A stretch of DNA of 64,000 nucleotides, from the NCBI RefSeq assembly GCF_021129235.1, contig NZ_JAJOMA010000001.1, positions 124,001 through 188,000 on the forward strand. Direction: 5' to 3'. The position numbers and the translations under genes were made by a program. Below are positions 45,669 through 54,772 of this stretch, piece after piece (position 1 is the first letter of the stretch; each line of letters opens with the position of its first letter). A model generated the notes under the pieces. The model searched no databases. It worked only from the letters and a program-made list of their open reading frames with translations, and was not told the DNA's origin. The DNA comes from Kineosporia mesophila (GTDB taxonomy: Bacteria > Actinomycetota > Actinomycetes > Actinomycetales > Kineosporiaceae).

Positions 45669-47168
45669 CCCGAGGGTCAGCAGGCTCAGGGAGGCGACCA
45701 GGACGAACCGGGGCAGGCGGCTCAGCAGCACCAGGCCGGTGAGCACCATGCCGTAGACGAACGACATCGCCAGCGCTGCCGGCGTCACCCGCCACTCGAC
45801 GCTGACCCCGAACAACGTGGGGGTGTCGTAGCTGGCGAACGGGATCACCGATCCCAGCATCACGGCCAGGGTCGCGACCAGCGTGACCCAGTGCACGCGG
45901 CGGAACGTGCTGAAGGGGCCCACGGTGAACGGGCCCGGCTGGGTGGTGGTCTGACCGGGCTGGCCGAACTGGCCGGGTTTCCCTGCCTGTCCGAACTGGC
46001 CGGGCTGCCCTGCCTGTCCGAACTGGCCTGCCTGTCCGAACTGGCCAGGCTGACCGAACTGGCCTGGCTGTCCGAACTGGCCTGCTTGGCCGAACTGGCC
46101 CGGCTGGCCCGGCTGGCCCGGCTGGCCCGGCTGACCGAACTGGCCGGGCCGGCTTGGTTGTCCGGGTTGACCGGCGTTTCCGGGGACGGGCTGCCAGGTC
46201 GTGCCCGCCGGTTCCCGGGTGGCTGGCTGTGCTGGTCCGGACGGCCAGGGTCCGCCGGTGGGTCCGCCGGGCCCGGGAGTCTGACCGAACTGCCTCCGCT
46301 TGCCCCACGGTCCGCGGCTGTCGGTTCCGCCGGGCTGGACGGGTGCACCGTCAGGATTCTGTGGGGCCCAGGTCGTGGGCGGTTCGGGATTGCTCCAGTG
46401 GATGACCGGGGCCGGCTCATTCTGTGGCGTGGGGTGGGGTTCCGGAGAGGCGGTCGCGGAAGGCTTGGCCTCGTCCGTCGGTGCGGTGCTGCTGGGTTCG
46501 GGACGAAGCGGCTCGTCCGTACTGGACCCGGTCAGGCCGGAGGAGTGGGAGCCGGGCGCGGCTTTGTCGGTACTGGTGTGAGCACCTGAGGTGGCCAGCC
46601 CTGCGGTGGCCTCGCTGGGTGAGGCGTGGCCCGGGTCGAGGGGAGCCGGCTCGGATTCTGCGAGGACAGCTTGATCCTGATTGATCGAGGGCAAGTCGGT
46701 CTGGTCGGAGGCTTTAGAAGCGGCCCCGCGCCGGCTGGATGCATTGGCGGGGCTGGGGTCTGCTAAGCCCGGATCAACTCGTCCGGAGTCGCTCGGGCTC
46801 ATGGTGTCTGAGCTGGACTCTGCCTGGTCGGGGACGGCCTGGTCGGGGACGGCCTGGTTCGGGACTGCCTGGTCGGCGATGGTCTGGCTGGAGCTGGAGC
46901 TGGAGCTGGAGCTGGAGCTGGAGCTGGAGCTGGACTCGGTCTGGCTCGGGTCGGCCGGTCCGGACTCGGTCTGGTGCGAGCTGGTCCGGGGTGACGTGGT
47001 TCCGGACTGCCCGACCTGGGTCACGGGGGTGGGGGCGGCGTCGTCGATCCAGAACTGCCAGCCCTCCGGGGCGCCGGGCCAGGCCGGGTCGGGGCGCCAG
47101 TCGGGGGCGGGGTCGAAGCCCTCCGGTGGCGCGGGCCATCCCGGGGCGGGATTGAAGCGAAGTGCCAT
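45456..47168 (-). CDS. Repeat-rich four-helix membrane protein, unknown function
   Basis: 570 aa. The N-terminus has a WxPxPxGF-type pattern ([20 protein letters not shown]) known from actinobacterial membrane proteins. The next 370 residues are disordered: a poly-Ser run, [10 protein letters not shown] repeats and a Gly-Gln-Phe-Pro region made of [13 protein letters not shown] units. The last 150 residues contain four membrane helices ([17 protein letters not shown], then three more). I recognise no enzyme motif. The end overlaps meaB on the other strand. Confidence 0.72.
   Translation of the reverse strand: MALRFNPAPGWPAPPEGFDPAPDWRPDPAWPGAPEGWQFWIDDAAPTPVTQVGQSGTTSPRTSSHQTESGPADPSQTESSSSSSSSSSSSSSSSQTIADQAVPNQAVPDQAVPDQAESSSDTMSPSDSGRVDPGLADPSPANASSRRGAASKASDQTDLPSINQDQAVLAESEPAPLDPGHASPSEATAGLATSGAHTSTDKAAPGSHSSGLTGSSTDEPLRPEPSSTAPTDEAKPSATASPEPHPTPQNEPAPVIHWSNPEPPTTWAPQNPDGAPVQPGGTDSRGPWGKRRQFGQTPGPGGPTGGPWPSGPAQPATREPAGTTWQPVPGNAGQPGQPSRPGQFGQPGQPGQPGQPGQFGQAGQFGQPGQFGQPGQFGQAGQFGQAGQPGQFGQAGKPGQFGQPGQTTTQPGPFTVGPFSTFRRVHWVTLVATLAVMLGSVIPFASYDTPTLFGVSVEWRVTPAALAMSFVYGMVLTGLVLLSRLPRFVLVASLSLLTLGLLGFSGYTIFAVVGLTSGYTPEGSFVTQPVHWSPGPGLVLCIVGTAVASFQSLLLLRDGDVGPVAAYPPQ
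45955..46150 (-). repeat. [14 protein letters not shown] repeat array
   Basis: Irregular tandem units of 9-18 bp encoding Gly-Gln-Phe-Gly-Gln-Pro/Ala inside the membrane protein gene. Units are imperfect, with Pro and Ala alternating. Likely to vary in copy number between strains. Confidence 0.7.
46888..46935 (-). repeat. Hexanucleotide repeat encoding poly-Ser
   Basis: Seven perfect CTGGAG units and a partial one on the + strand; the minus strand alternates TCC and AGC, giving about 16 consecutive serines. Six-base slippage would keep the frame. Confidence 0.85.
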
Positions 47169-47457
47169 CGTGATGTCTCTGCCCCTTACCGGCTGATCCG
47201 TCAGCCGCGCCGGACGATCAGCCTATCCACGCGTCCACACGAACTGCATGACCGCTGCCCCGATGGGCGCTGCAAGCCTCCTGATCTGCACTCTCACGGC
47301 ACTCGCCGTTTTTCGCCGCACTTCGTCGTCCCGGCCCTCCCGGGGGAGGTCGGCGGCCGTTCCGGCCCGGCTGCCGAAGGAGCCGTCTTCGCAGCTCAGG
47401 TGGCAGTTGTTATGGATGTGAAATCTTTCTCCGACAACTGCGGCTAGGGTGGACAAC

Positions 47458-47811
47458 GTGTTGTTCGCGTTCTCGGTTGCCCCCAGCGGAAGTGGCGAGT
47501 CGGTCTCCGAGGCGGTGGCAGACGCGGTCGCCATCGTCCGTGCCTCCGGCCTGCCCAATCGCACCGACTCCATGTTCACCACGATCGAAGGTGAGTGGGA
47601 CGAGTGCATGGATGTGATCAAGCGTGCCTGCGAAGCCGTGGGTAAACATGGCAATCGCGTCTCCCTGGTGCTCAAGGCCGACATCCGGGCCGGGTACTCC
47701 GGCGAGATGACCGCCAAGCTCGAGCGCCTCGAGTCTGCTCTGGAGCAGCAGGCCAACTCTCAAGGCCAGGACGGCCCGGTCACCGGCACTCCGCCGGTGG
47801 CGACCGACTGA
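47458..47811 (+). CDS. MTH1187/YqgV-family thiamine-binding-type protein
   Basis: About 117 aa. The ferredoxin-like fold of the MTH1187/UPF0045 family is indicated by LFAFSVAPSGSGESVSEAV, SMFTTIEGEWDECMDVIKRA and RVSLVLKADIRAG. Some family members bind thiamine. GTG 47458 gives the usual start directly before the first strand; GTG 47449 is an alternative, both near an AGGG. The C-terminal 20 residues are a low-complexity tail. It precedes the large membrane protein gene by 13 bp, so they may form an operon. Confidence 0.82.
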   Translation: MLFAFSVAPSGSGESVSEAVADAVAIVRASGLPNRTDSMFTTIEGEWDECMDVIKRACEAVGKHGNRVSLVLKADIRAGYSGEMTAKLERLESALEQQANSQGQDGPVTGTPPVATD

Positions 47812-47824
47812 CCCCGGAGCGCCC

Positions 47825-50800
47825 ATGTCAGACAGCGACACCAATCCTTCCGGGCTGCCCCGGTCCGGCCGCCGGGTCGGCACGGACACTCCGTCCGAAG
47901 GCTCGGACCTCTCGGTCAGCCGGGAGCCGGGCAGCGGGACGAAGAACGGTGAGCAGCCGGGCAGTGGGACGTCTGACCGCGGTACTCCGGACCCGGGCGC
48001 CGTGAAGTCGGGCTGGGAGATGCCGGTGGTGCCCGAAGCGCCGCATGACCCCGTTCCCACCGGCGTAGCGTGGCCCCTGACCGTGAACCAACGTCGGGGA
48101 GAGGACGAGAGCTCACGACGCCCGTCCACCTCCTCGATCGCGCTTCCGGACACGGACGCGGCCCGCCGTAGCGTCGGCTCTGCCTCCCCGCAGCCCGGCG
48201 CAGAATGGGCCCGACCGGCGACATCCGGTATCGACCCCGAACGCGCCGGCCAGGCCCTCGAAGGTGCGCCGCGTGAGAGCGGCCCCAGTGCAGGAGCCGT
48301 CGCGAACGCTGCGAGCGGAAACCCCTCAAGTGTGAGCGGCGTTGGTGCGGGAGCGGTTTCGAACTCAGCGGGTACAGATTCGGCGGGTCCGGACGCAGCA
48401 TCTAATGACGCAGCCTCAAATACGGCCGATGCGGCTGGGCGTGCAGGGGGCACGGGCGCTGGCCGTGCTTCGGGTGCTGCGGCCCCGGACACCGCCATGT
48501 CTGCCGCAAGTGCCGCCGGGATGGGCATCTCGGCCATAGGTTCGGTTGTCGGTGCGATGCGGAGCCTGGGCCCCAGGAGGGGGCTGTCGTCGTGGCTCAA
48601 GGGCCGGCAGTCCACGAGTAAGGACGCCCCGGCGACGCGGTATGGCGCAGCGACGCGGGATGGCGCAGCGACGCGGGATGGCGCAGCGACGCGGGATGGC
48701 GCAGCGACGCGGGATGGCGCAGCGACGCGGGATGGCGCAGCGACGCGGGATGGCGCAGCGACGCGGGATGGCGCAGCGACGCGGCTCGGCTTCGCAGCTT
48801 CGGCCTCGGCGACCGATCCGGTCTCACCGGTGTCCCGGTCCGCGGTCGACCAGAATGCGGTCGACCAGAATTCGGCCCAGTCTGACGCTGCCGTTCGGCA
48901 ACCGGAGGCCCGGACGCCGCGGCCGACATCCCGGCCGTCCGGTGACCAGCAAGCCCGCACCCCTTCGGCCGGTGGCGACCGGCCCCACCCGGACGAGCAG
49001 GTTTCCCGACCTGGCCAGCGCGCACCGCAGGGACCTCTGACCGGGGCAATCGTCCTCCCGGACACTCATGCCGCACGCTCCGCCGTCAGGAACACCACCA
49101 GGCCCCCCGACCCCACCGAACCTGATGGCCCGGCTATACCTCCCACAACTGCCACGCCTGCCGGGTCTGCCCCGTCTGGTGGCCCTGCCACGTCTGCGGG
49201 CCCTGTCCCTTCCGCAGGACCGACTAGACCTGTTACGCCTGCTGGGCCTGCCCTGTCTGCCGGGCCTGCTGGGCCTGCCGGGCCTGCCGGGCCTGCAACA
49301 ACGGCCCCCGCTGGCGGACCTGCTGACGCTGAAATGTCCTCCGGTCCAGCCACTTCTGCGGGTCCCGCCGTGCGGGGCCCATCGGCCGGAGACATGGCGC
49401 CTGTCGCATCGGGCACGCCTGCCGGGACCGATGCGTTGGCCACACCGCCTGCCGGGTTCGTCAGGCCAACCGCGCCGGTCGCGACTGGCGAGGGCGGCAG
49501 CCGGGCGGGAAGGGCCGCCGCACCGGGCGGTTCTACCGCCACTGCCGAGGATGCGGAAACGGCCATGCCTGCCTGGCATGTGACTCAGGCCACCACGTCT
49601 GCCGGATCTGCTGGGGCGGCGGAACCCGCTGCGTCTGCCGCTTCCGCTGGGCGGGCGGAGTCGGCCGGAAGTGCGATACCCGCCGGTCCTGCCACGCCAC
49701 CCCCTGGGGCGGCGGCACCGACTGGACCTGTTGGTACGGCCGGGTCCTCCACGTCGGGTGCGCCCATCGCACCGACCGTGGCCGGTGCGTCCGTCACGTC
49801 GGCAGGGTTGGCTGGATCGGTCACGCCGACTGGGTCGGCCAGGTCGGCGGGACCTGCCGCAGGCTCCGTGCCTACTGGTTGGCCGATGTCTGACGGTTCT
49901 GCGAAACCGTCTGCTGCGCTTGCTTCTTCATCTACGGAGTCGGCAGTCCCCACCACGTCGGCCGGGCGCGTGGTGCCTTCTGATGCGGCCGCATCACCGG
50001 TGGGGTCGTCTGCGCGTGCTTTGTCCACCGCACCGACCACCGCGCCGGCCGGACGTTCGGTGCCTTCTGATCCGGCCGGGTCGGCCGCACGGGCCGTGCC
50101 CACCGCACCTGACGGACGTACGTCGTCTGCTGAGCCGGTCACGACTTCCGGCCCGGCTACATCTCAGGCCGAATCCGCTGCACTCAGGCCATCTTCCAGG
50201 CCCGCCAGGCCGGTCGCGCCGCCCACCGGGCAGTTCGCCTCGCGGCGTGAGCGAAAGCTCTACGAGACCGGGACCATCGGTATGCCTACCGGCGCGGGCC
50301 GACGTTCGGCGACCGATGCCAACGGCGCCGCTGACCCGGGCCGCCTGAACACGACGCCCGGTTCGGCCACCGAAGAAGCTTCCAGAAGAGGCCTGACCGC
50401 GCGAACGGGTCCTGCCTCCGGTGCCGGTGCGGGAACAGATACTCCGGCGCGCACAGGCGCTGCTCCGGTCACTGCGCCCGGCGGCGTTCCCTCCGCCACC
50501 CACCAGACGCCCGGCGGCCAGGCCGCGGATGCCGCCTCGTCCGAAGGGGAAACCCGCAAGGGCTTCTCCCGGCGCGGGGCCAGGGCGGTTGAGGGCGGTG
50601 GGAAGGGGAGGGGTTCCTCGTCCATTGTTCCCGAAAGGGCCCACGGCTCATGGGTGTTGCGGGTGATAGCGGCCCTCGTGGCGCTGGGCGGCGTTGCCCT
50701 GCTGGTGGTGGGGACGATGAAGGCGACGGTCTGGGCTCCTTCCGACACCGTCACGGCCACGCTCGGCGCGCACTCGCAGAAGTTCGTGACCAGCGAGATC

Positions 50801-51268
50801 GGATCCCTGGCGCTGGGCGGGCCCCGGCTGGAGATCACGGTCTCCGGTGCGGGCAGCAATCCGGTGTTCGTCGGGATCGGCCGCGCCGGGGACGTGGACG
50901 CGTACCTGGCCGATGCCGAGAGCGACCGGATCATCGGGCTCGACCAGGACACGTCCACGCTGATCAGCCGGGTCGAGGGCAGTGACACCGGCGAGACCCC
51001 GGACCCCGCGGCCGTCGACGTCTGGTCGGTGAGTTCGCTCGGGCAGGGTAAGGCGAGCGTGACCTGGCCCGACCCGGCCTCCGGGCAGTGGCGTCTGGTC
51101 ATTGCGACCGACGGCACCGAGGTGGCGCCGCAGAACGTCACGCTGACCTGGACGGGCGCCCAGATCTCGAACCCGGCCCCGACGTACATCGCGACCGGCG
51201 TCGCGCTGCTGGTGGTCGGGGTGGTCATCTCGGTGATGGTCCGCGTCCGTGATCGGAGGAAGGCATGA
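47825..51268 (+). CDS. Large Ala/Pro/Ser-rich membrane protein, unknown function
   Basis: 1147 aa. About 900 residues are a disordered Ala/Gly/Pro/Ser/Thr-rich region including eight tandem copies of a six-residue unit (RDGAAT). The C-terminal 200 residues are ordered: membrane helix (WVLRVIAALVALGGVALLVV), an extracellular beta-rich domain (TLGAHSQKFVTSEIGSLALG) and a second helix followed by RVRDRRKA. The stop overlaps the next gene in ATGA. The ordered part belongs to a conserved actinobacterial arrangement with the lipoprotein and thioredoxin genes downstream. Function unknown. Confidence 0.78.
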   Translation: MSDSDTNPSGLPRSGRRVGTDTPSEGSDLSVSREPGSGTKNGEQPGSGTSDRGTPDPGAVKSGWEMPVVPEAPHDPVPTGVAWPLTVNQRRGEDESSRRPSTSSIALPDTDAARRSVGSASPQPGAEWARPATSGIDPERAGQALEGAPRESGPSAGAVANAASGNPSSVSGVGAGAVSNSAGTDSAGPDAASNDAASNTADAAGRAGGTGAGRASGAAAPDTAMSAASAAGMGISAIGSVVGAMRSLGPRRGLSSWLKGRQSTSKDAPATRYGAATRDGAATRDGAATRDGAATRDGAATRDGAATRDGAATRDGAATRLGFAASASATDPVSPVSRSAVDQNAVDQNSAQSDAAVRQPEARTPRPTSRPSGDQQARTPSAGGDRPHPDEQVSRPGQRAPQGPLTGAIVLPDTHAARSAVRNTTRPPDPTEPDGPAIPPTTATPAGSAPSGGPATSAGPVPSAGPTRPVTPAGPALSAGPAGPAGPAGPATTAPAGGPADAEMSSGPATSAGPAVRGPSAGDMAPVASGTPAGTDALATPPAGFVRPTAPVATGEGGSRAGRAAAPGGSTATAEDAETAMPAWHVTQATTSAGSAGAAEPAASAASAGRAESAGSAIPAGPATPPPGAAAPTGPVGTAGSSTSGAPIAPTVAGASVTSAGLAGSVTPTGSARSAGPAAGSVPTGWPMSDGSAKPSAALASSSTESAVPTTSAGRVVPSDAAASPVGSSARALSTAPTTAPAGRSVPSDPAGSAARAVPTAPDGRTSSAEPVTTSGPATSQAESAALRPSSRPARPVAPPTGQFASRRERKLYETGTIGMPTGAGRRSATDANGAADPGRLNTTPGSATEEASRRGLTARTGPASGAGAGTDTPARTGAAPVTAPGGVPSATHQTPGGQAADAASSEGETRKGFSRRGARAVEGGGKGRGSSSIVPERAHGSWVLRVIAALVALGGVALLVVGTMKATVWAPSDTVTATLGAHSQKFVTSEIGSLALGGPRLEITVSGAGSNPVFVGIGRAGDVDAYLADAESDRIIGLDQDTSTLISRVEGSDTGETPDPAAVDVWSVSSLGQGKASVTWPDPASGQWRLVIATDGTEVAPQNVTLTWTGAQISNPAPTYIATGVALLVVGVVISVMVRVRDRRKA
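48642..48785 (+). repeat. 18-bp tandem repeat, eight units
   Basis: Eight consecutive 18-bp units (ATGGCGCAGCGACGCGGG type), almost identical at the DNA level, encoding RDGAAT repeats (the first is RYGAAT). The period is a multiple of three, so copy-number change keeps the frame. Confidence 0.92.
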
Positions 51269-52263
51269 CCCCGCCGTTCACGAGGCGCGCCGCCTTGGGT
51301 CTGCTGCTCACACCCCTGGTGGTGGCGGGCTGTGGAGAAGAGACGCTCACGGTCGTCGCACCGCAGGCCGACACCCAGGCGTACCCGGTGGTCGAGTCCG
51401 GCCAGGCCCGCTCGATCCTCGACGCGGTGGACAAGGCCGTGAGCGCGGGTGTCAGCCCGAAGGACACGACCGAGACCGCCGACGCCCGGCTGCTCGGGCC
51501 CTACCTGGAGATCCGCCTAGCCGAGGCCGAGGTGGCGGCCAGGCGGAAGAAGAAGGCCGGCACCCCGGACGAGGTCACCCGCGAGGCGCTGATCGTGCCC
51601 CGCACGACCGACTGGCCCCGGTTCTTCCTGGCGGTGGGCCGCAGCCGGCAGGCCTCGACCTACCTGGTGCGGGTGCTGCGGTCGGACTCGGCCCGCGACC
51701 CGTACGGCCTCTGGGCCGAGACCATGATGCTGCCCGGCGCCAGCCTGCCGGAGACCACGACAGACCCCTCGATGCTGACTCAGGACGCGGACGGCCTGCT
51801 GCTCGCGCCGAAGGAAGCGATCGAGGGGTTCGCGGGTTACCTGAACGGCAAGGGCAAGGGGAAGGGTGCCGAGAACTTCCGCCGCAGCGAGTACAGCGAC
51901 CAGCTGCTGCAGCGGCTGGAGGCTGACGAGAAGGCTTTGAAGGAGGTGGCGACCGTGAGCAGCAAGCACGTCGCCGTCGACGAGAACCCTCTCGCCATGC
52001 GCACGGACGACGGCGGGGCCCTGGTCATCGGCCGGCTCCGCCAGACCTACACGGTGAAGGTGAAATCCGGGTCGGGCAAGGTGAAGGTCAAGGACGCCGA
52101 CCTCGCCGCGCTCGCCGGGAGCAAGGATGCGCTGCAGTTCAGCAAGTCCTTCACCCGTACCGCCGTGGAGGTCGTGGTGCTGCACGTCCCGGCCCAGGAC
52201 TCGAAGGAACGAGTCCGTGTCGTCGCCGCCGAGAAGGGCGACGTCAAGGCCGAGGTGAAGTAG
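51265..52263 (+). CDS. Secreted lipoprotein, unknown function
   Basis: 332 aa. The N-terminus has a twin-arginine-like TRRAALGLLLTPLVVAGCG with a lipobox (VVAGC), so it is probably a membrane-anchored lipoprotein. The mature part contains REALIVPRTTDWPRFFLAVG, TYLVRVLRSDSARDPYGLW and a predicted beta-rich tail, but no motif I know. It overlaps the preceding gene by 4 nt (ATGA) and precedes the thioredoxin-like gene by 37 bp, so the three may share one transcript and function at the envelope. Confidence 0.75.
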   Translation: MTPPFTRRAALGLLLTPLVVAGCGEETLTVVAPQADTQAYPVVESGQARSILDAVDKAVSAGVSPKDTTETADARLLGPYLEIRLAEAEVAARRKKKAGTPDEVTREALIVPRTTDWPRFFLAVGRSRQASTYLVRVLRSDSARDPYGLWAETMMLPGASLPETTTDPSMLTQDADGLLLAPKEAIEGFAGYLNGKGKGKGAENFRRSEYSDQLLQRLEADEKALKEVATVSSKHVAVDENPLAMRTDDGGALVIGRLRQTYTVKVKSGSGKVKVKDADLAALAGSKDALQFSKSFTRTAVEVVVLHVPAQDSKERVRVVAAEKGDVKAEVK

Positions 52264-52300
52264 TGACTCAAATATCGGGGCACGGAGAAAGGAACCCTCG

Positions 52301-53272
52301 ATGACGAACCAGCCGGGTATGCGAGCCGGAAGGCCTTCGCTCAACCTGCGCGGTGCGGTGGATCTGGGAGCGCTGGCCTCACGGCCGGCGGCTTCCTCGG
52401 GCGCCGGTAACAGTGGTGCCCCGGGCAGTCCGGCGGGAACGCCGGGCGCCTTCGTCATCGATGCGAGCGATGCGTCGTTCGCGACCGAGGTCATCCAGCT
52501 GTCGCAGACCGTTCCGGTGGTGCTCGACTTCTGGGCATCCTGGTCCGATCAGGGCCGGCAGCTGTCGCAGACGCTGGAAGCACTGGTCGCGGAGCTCGCC
52601 GGGCGGGTGTTGCTGGCCCGGGTCGAGGTGGACGCGAATCCGCAGTTGGTGCAGGCGTTCCAGGTGCAGTCGATCCCCAGCGTCTTCGCGGTGATCAAGG
52701 GCCAGCCGGTTCCGCTGTTCCAGGGCGCCCAGCCGGAGGCCCAGGTGCGTGCGGTGTTCGACGAACTGCTGCGCGTGGCCGAGGCCAACGGTGTCACCGG
52801 ACGGCTGTCGGCGGGCGAGACCGACGATGCCGAGGAGACCGAGCCGGAGGAAGAGCCTTTGCCTCCGCTGCACCAGGCCGCCTACGACGCGATCGAGAAG
52901 GACGACCTGGACGGCGCCATCGCCGCCTACGAGCAGGCCCTGCGGGAGAGCCCGGCCGACGACCTGGCCAAGGTGGGCCTGGCGCAGGTGCAGCTGATGA
53001 AGCGCACCAACGGCGTGGACCTCCACGAGGCCCGTCAGACCGCGGCCCAGAACCCGGCCGACCCCGACGCGCAGATCGTGGTCGCCGACCTGGACGTGCT
53101 GGGCGGCCACATTGAGGACGCGTTCGCGCGCCTGATCGACACGGTGCGGGTCACGGTCGGGGACGACCGCGACAAGGTACGCGCGCACCTGGTCGAGCTG
53201 TTCGAGGTGGTCGGCAAGGAAGACCCGCGCGTGGGCAAGGCCCGCATCTCGCTGGCCAACGCGCTGTTCTAG
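52301..53272 (+). CDS. Thioredoxin-fold TPR co-chaperone without active-site cysteines
   Basis: 323 aa. Residues about 50-165 form a thioredoxin fold (FVIDASDASFATEVIQLSQ, VPVVLDFWASWSDQGRQL, VQSIPSVFAVIKGQPV), but the WCGPC motif is WSDQG, so there is no redox-active cysteine pair. The rest is helical TPR-like (YDAIEKDDLDGAIAAYEQAL; LGGHIEDAFARL). This is the YbbN/CnoX architecture, a holdase-like chaperone. Its position after the lipoprotein gene is conserved in related actinobacteria, as remembered. GGAGAAAGGAAC before the ATG. Confidence 0.88.
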   Translation: MTNQPGMRAGRPSLNLRGAVDLGALASRPAASSGAGNSGAPGSPAGTPGAFVIDASDASFATEVIQLSQTVPVVLDFWASWSDQGRQLSQTLEALVAELAGRVLLARVEVDANPQLVQAFQVQSIPSVFAVIKGQPVPLFQGAQPEAQVRAVFDELLRVAEANGVTGRLSAGETDDAEETEPEEEPLPPLHQAAYDAIEKDDLDGAIAAYEQALRESPADDLAKVGLAQVQLMKRTNGVDLHEARQTAAQNPADPDAQIVVADLDVLGGHIEDAFARLIDTVRVTVGDDRDKVRAHLVELFEVVGKEDPRVGKARISLANALF

Positions 53273-53274
53273 AT

Positions 53275-53320
53275 ACATCGGGTAGGGCGCCGGGCTCGGG
53301 CCCGGCGCCGTACCCGATGT
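53275..53320 (+). terminator. Strong terminator after the thioredoxin-like gene
   Basis: A 21-bp stem (53275-53295 with 53300-53320) with one G-G mismatch and a TCGG tetraloop, starting just after the stop codon. It lacks a long T-run but is very stable. Confidence 0.75.
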
Positions 53321-53526
53321 CGGTTGTGGTCCCTTCGGGAGAAGTTGGGCGACCGAGCGCCCCTCCGTTTGCCGGATTCTGACGGATGTCGCGCCTGCCG
53401 TGCGTCCGCAGGCAGCGTGGAGGGGTTGAATGACGCCGTGCCGTGACTCCTTGTTATCGGCCGATGACTTTCAGCGGTTGTCATCGTCATGCTCGCGGGC
53501 CCCCGGGCCCGGCCTGGAGGGGAACC

Positions 53527-54729
53527 ATGTCGCGCGTCTTCATTGTGGGTGCCGGAACGGTAGGCACAGCCACCGGCCGGGCCCTGGGGCATGCCGGGCA
53601 TCGAGTGACCTTCGTGGACATCGATCCGCGTCGTGTAGCGGTGCTGGTGAACGAGGGGCTCGACGCCCGTCGTGACCTCGACCTGGCCGGTGAGCCGGAG
53701 TCGTTCGTCTTCCTCTGCACGCCCACCCGGATCGTGGCGGGCCGGCACCACCTGGCCGACGTGGCGGCGGGCGCCGAGAGCATCGGCCGGGCCCTGGCCC
53801 GGTCGGACAGTTCCCACACCGTGGTGGTGCGCTCGACCGTGCCGCCGGGCACCACCCATGACCTCGTGCGTCCTCTGGTCGAACTGCATTCGGGACGACG
53901 TCAGGGTGCCGGGTTCCAGATCGCCGCGAGCCCGCACTTCGACTCCCGGACCAGTGCCTCGCGCTCCGGACGGCATCCGGGTGACACCGTCCGCCCCCCG
54001 ATGACGGTGATCGGCGCCGACACCGAGCGGGTTCTCGCCTCGGTGCGCGACCTGCTCGGCGCCCTGGCGCTCGGGGGAGGGCAGCTGCGCCTGCTCGACG
54101 ACCCGGCCGAGGCCGAGATGATCAAGTGCGTGCACAGCCTGTTCAACGCCACGAAGATCAGCTTCTGGAACGAGATCTGGCGGGTCTGCGACCGGCTGGG
54201 CCTGGACCCGGACGACGTCGCGAGTGCCGTGGCCACCTCGGCCGAGGGATCGCTCAACCCGGAGTACGGCATCTGGGGCGGCGCCCCGTTCAGCGGGAAG
54301 CAGTTGCCCGGCGACACCCAGGGTTTCCTGGGCTTCGCCGAGGAGATCGGGCTGCCGATGCCGCTCCTGTCCGCGGTGGTGGGCGTGAACTCCGGCTTCG
54401 AGCAGCGTCTGGGCGCCGAGATGGAGGCGCTCAGCATGCTGGCCAGCGGGCCCCACTACTACGCGCCGGACTACGGTCAGCCGGACGACCCCGAGTTCTA
54501 CGACCAGATTCCCTGCCGGATCTCGGATTTCGCTCCGCCGATCGAACCGGTGCCGGTGCTGGAGGTGAAGCCGGACGTGGACGAGGCACCGCCGCCGCAG
54601 GCCCAGGCGGACCAGGACCGGCGCAGTGGGCTGGCCGGTGGCGAGGTGCAGGTCGACCCGAGCGCGAACCACCCCTCGCGCCGCCGCACCGGCCGCCGGC
54701 CCTGGATCCCGCGGCAGCTCGGCCGATGA
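53527..54729 (+). CDS. UDP-glucose dehydrogenase-like protein lacking catalytic Cys
   Basis: 400 aa. The N-terminal Rossmann domain (VFIVGAGTVGTATGRALGHA, then FVDIDPRRV) and the helix EMIKCVHSLFNATKISFWNEI match UDP-glucose/GDP-mannose dehydrogenases, including Lys200 and Asn207. But the active-site segment, normally GGSCFPKD, reads GGAPFSGKQLPGDTQGF (251-267): alignment on the Pro-x-Asp places Gln at the catalytic Cys and Gly at the Lys. It should not do the standard two-step oxidation. ATG 53527 has GGAGGGG upstream. The last 50 residues are a basic tail. Confidence 0.75.
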   Translation: MSRVFIVGAGTVGTATGRALGHAGHRVTFVDIDPRRVAVLVNEGLDARRDLDLAGEPESFVFLCTPTRIVAGRHHLADVAAGAESIGRALARSDSSHTVVVRSTVPPGTTHDLVRPLVELHSGRRQGAGFQIAASPHFDSRTSASRSGRHPGDTVRPPMTVIGADTERVLASVRDLLGALALGGGQLRLLDDPAEAEMIKCVHSLFNATKISFWNEIWRVCDRLGLDPDDVASAVATSAEGSLNPEYGIWGGAPFSGKQLPGDTQGFLGFAEEIGLPMPLLSAVVGVNSGFEQRLGAEMEALSMLASGPHYYAPDYGQPDDPEFYDQIPCRISDFAPPIEPVPVLEVKPDVDEAPPPQAQADQDRRSGLAGGEVQVDPSANHPSRRRTGRRPWIPRQLGR

Positions 54730-54734
54730 AAAAA

Positions 54735-54760
54735 GCCCGGCCACCGATGGGTGGCCGGGC
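54735..54760. terminator. Bidirectional intrinsic terminator
   Basis: An 11-bp perfect stem (54735-54745 with 54750-54760) with a GATG loop. A T-run follows on the + strand (CTTTT) and an A-run precedes it (AAAAAA), serving the convergent UGDH-like and M13 peptidase genes. Confidence 0.85.
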
Positions 54761-54772
54761 CTTTTCAGCGCA

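Noticed and set aside
48642..48785. CRISPR array
   Set aside because: Units are directly contiguous 18-bp coding repeats with no spacers, and lie inside a gene.
53443..53526. Upstream extension of the UDP-glucose dehydrogenase-like gene
   Set aside because: The GGAGGGG site and the Rossmann start at ATG 53527 are far better than the upstream in-frame start.
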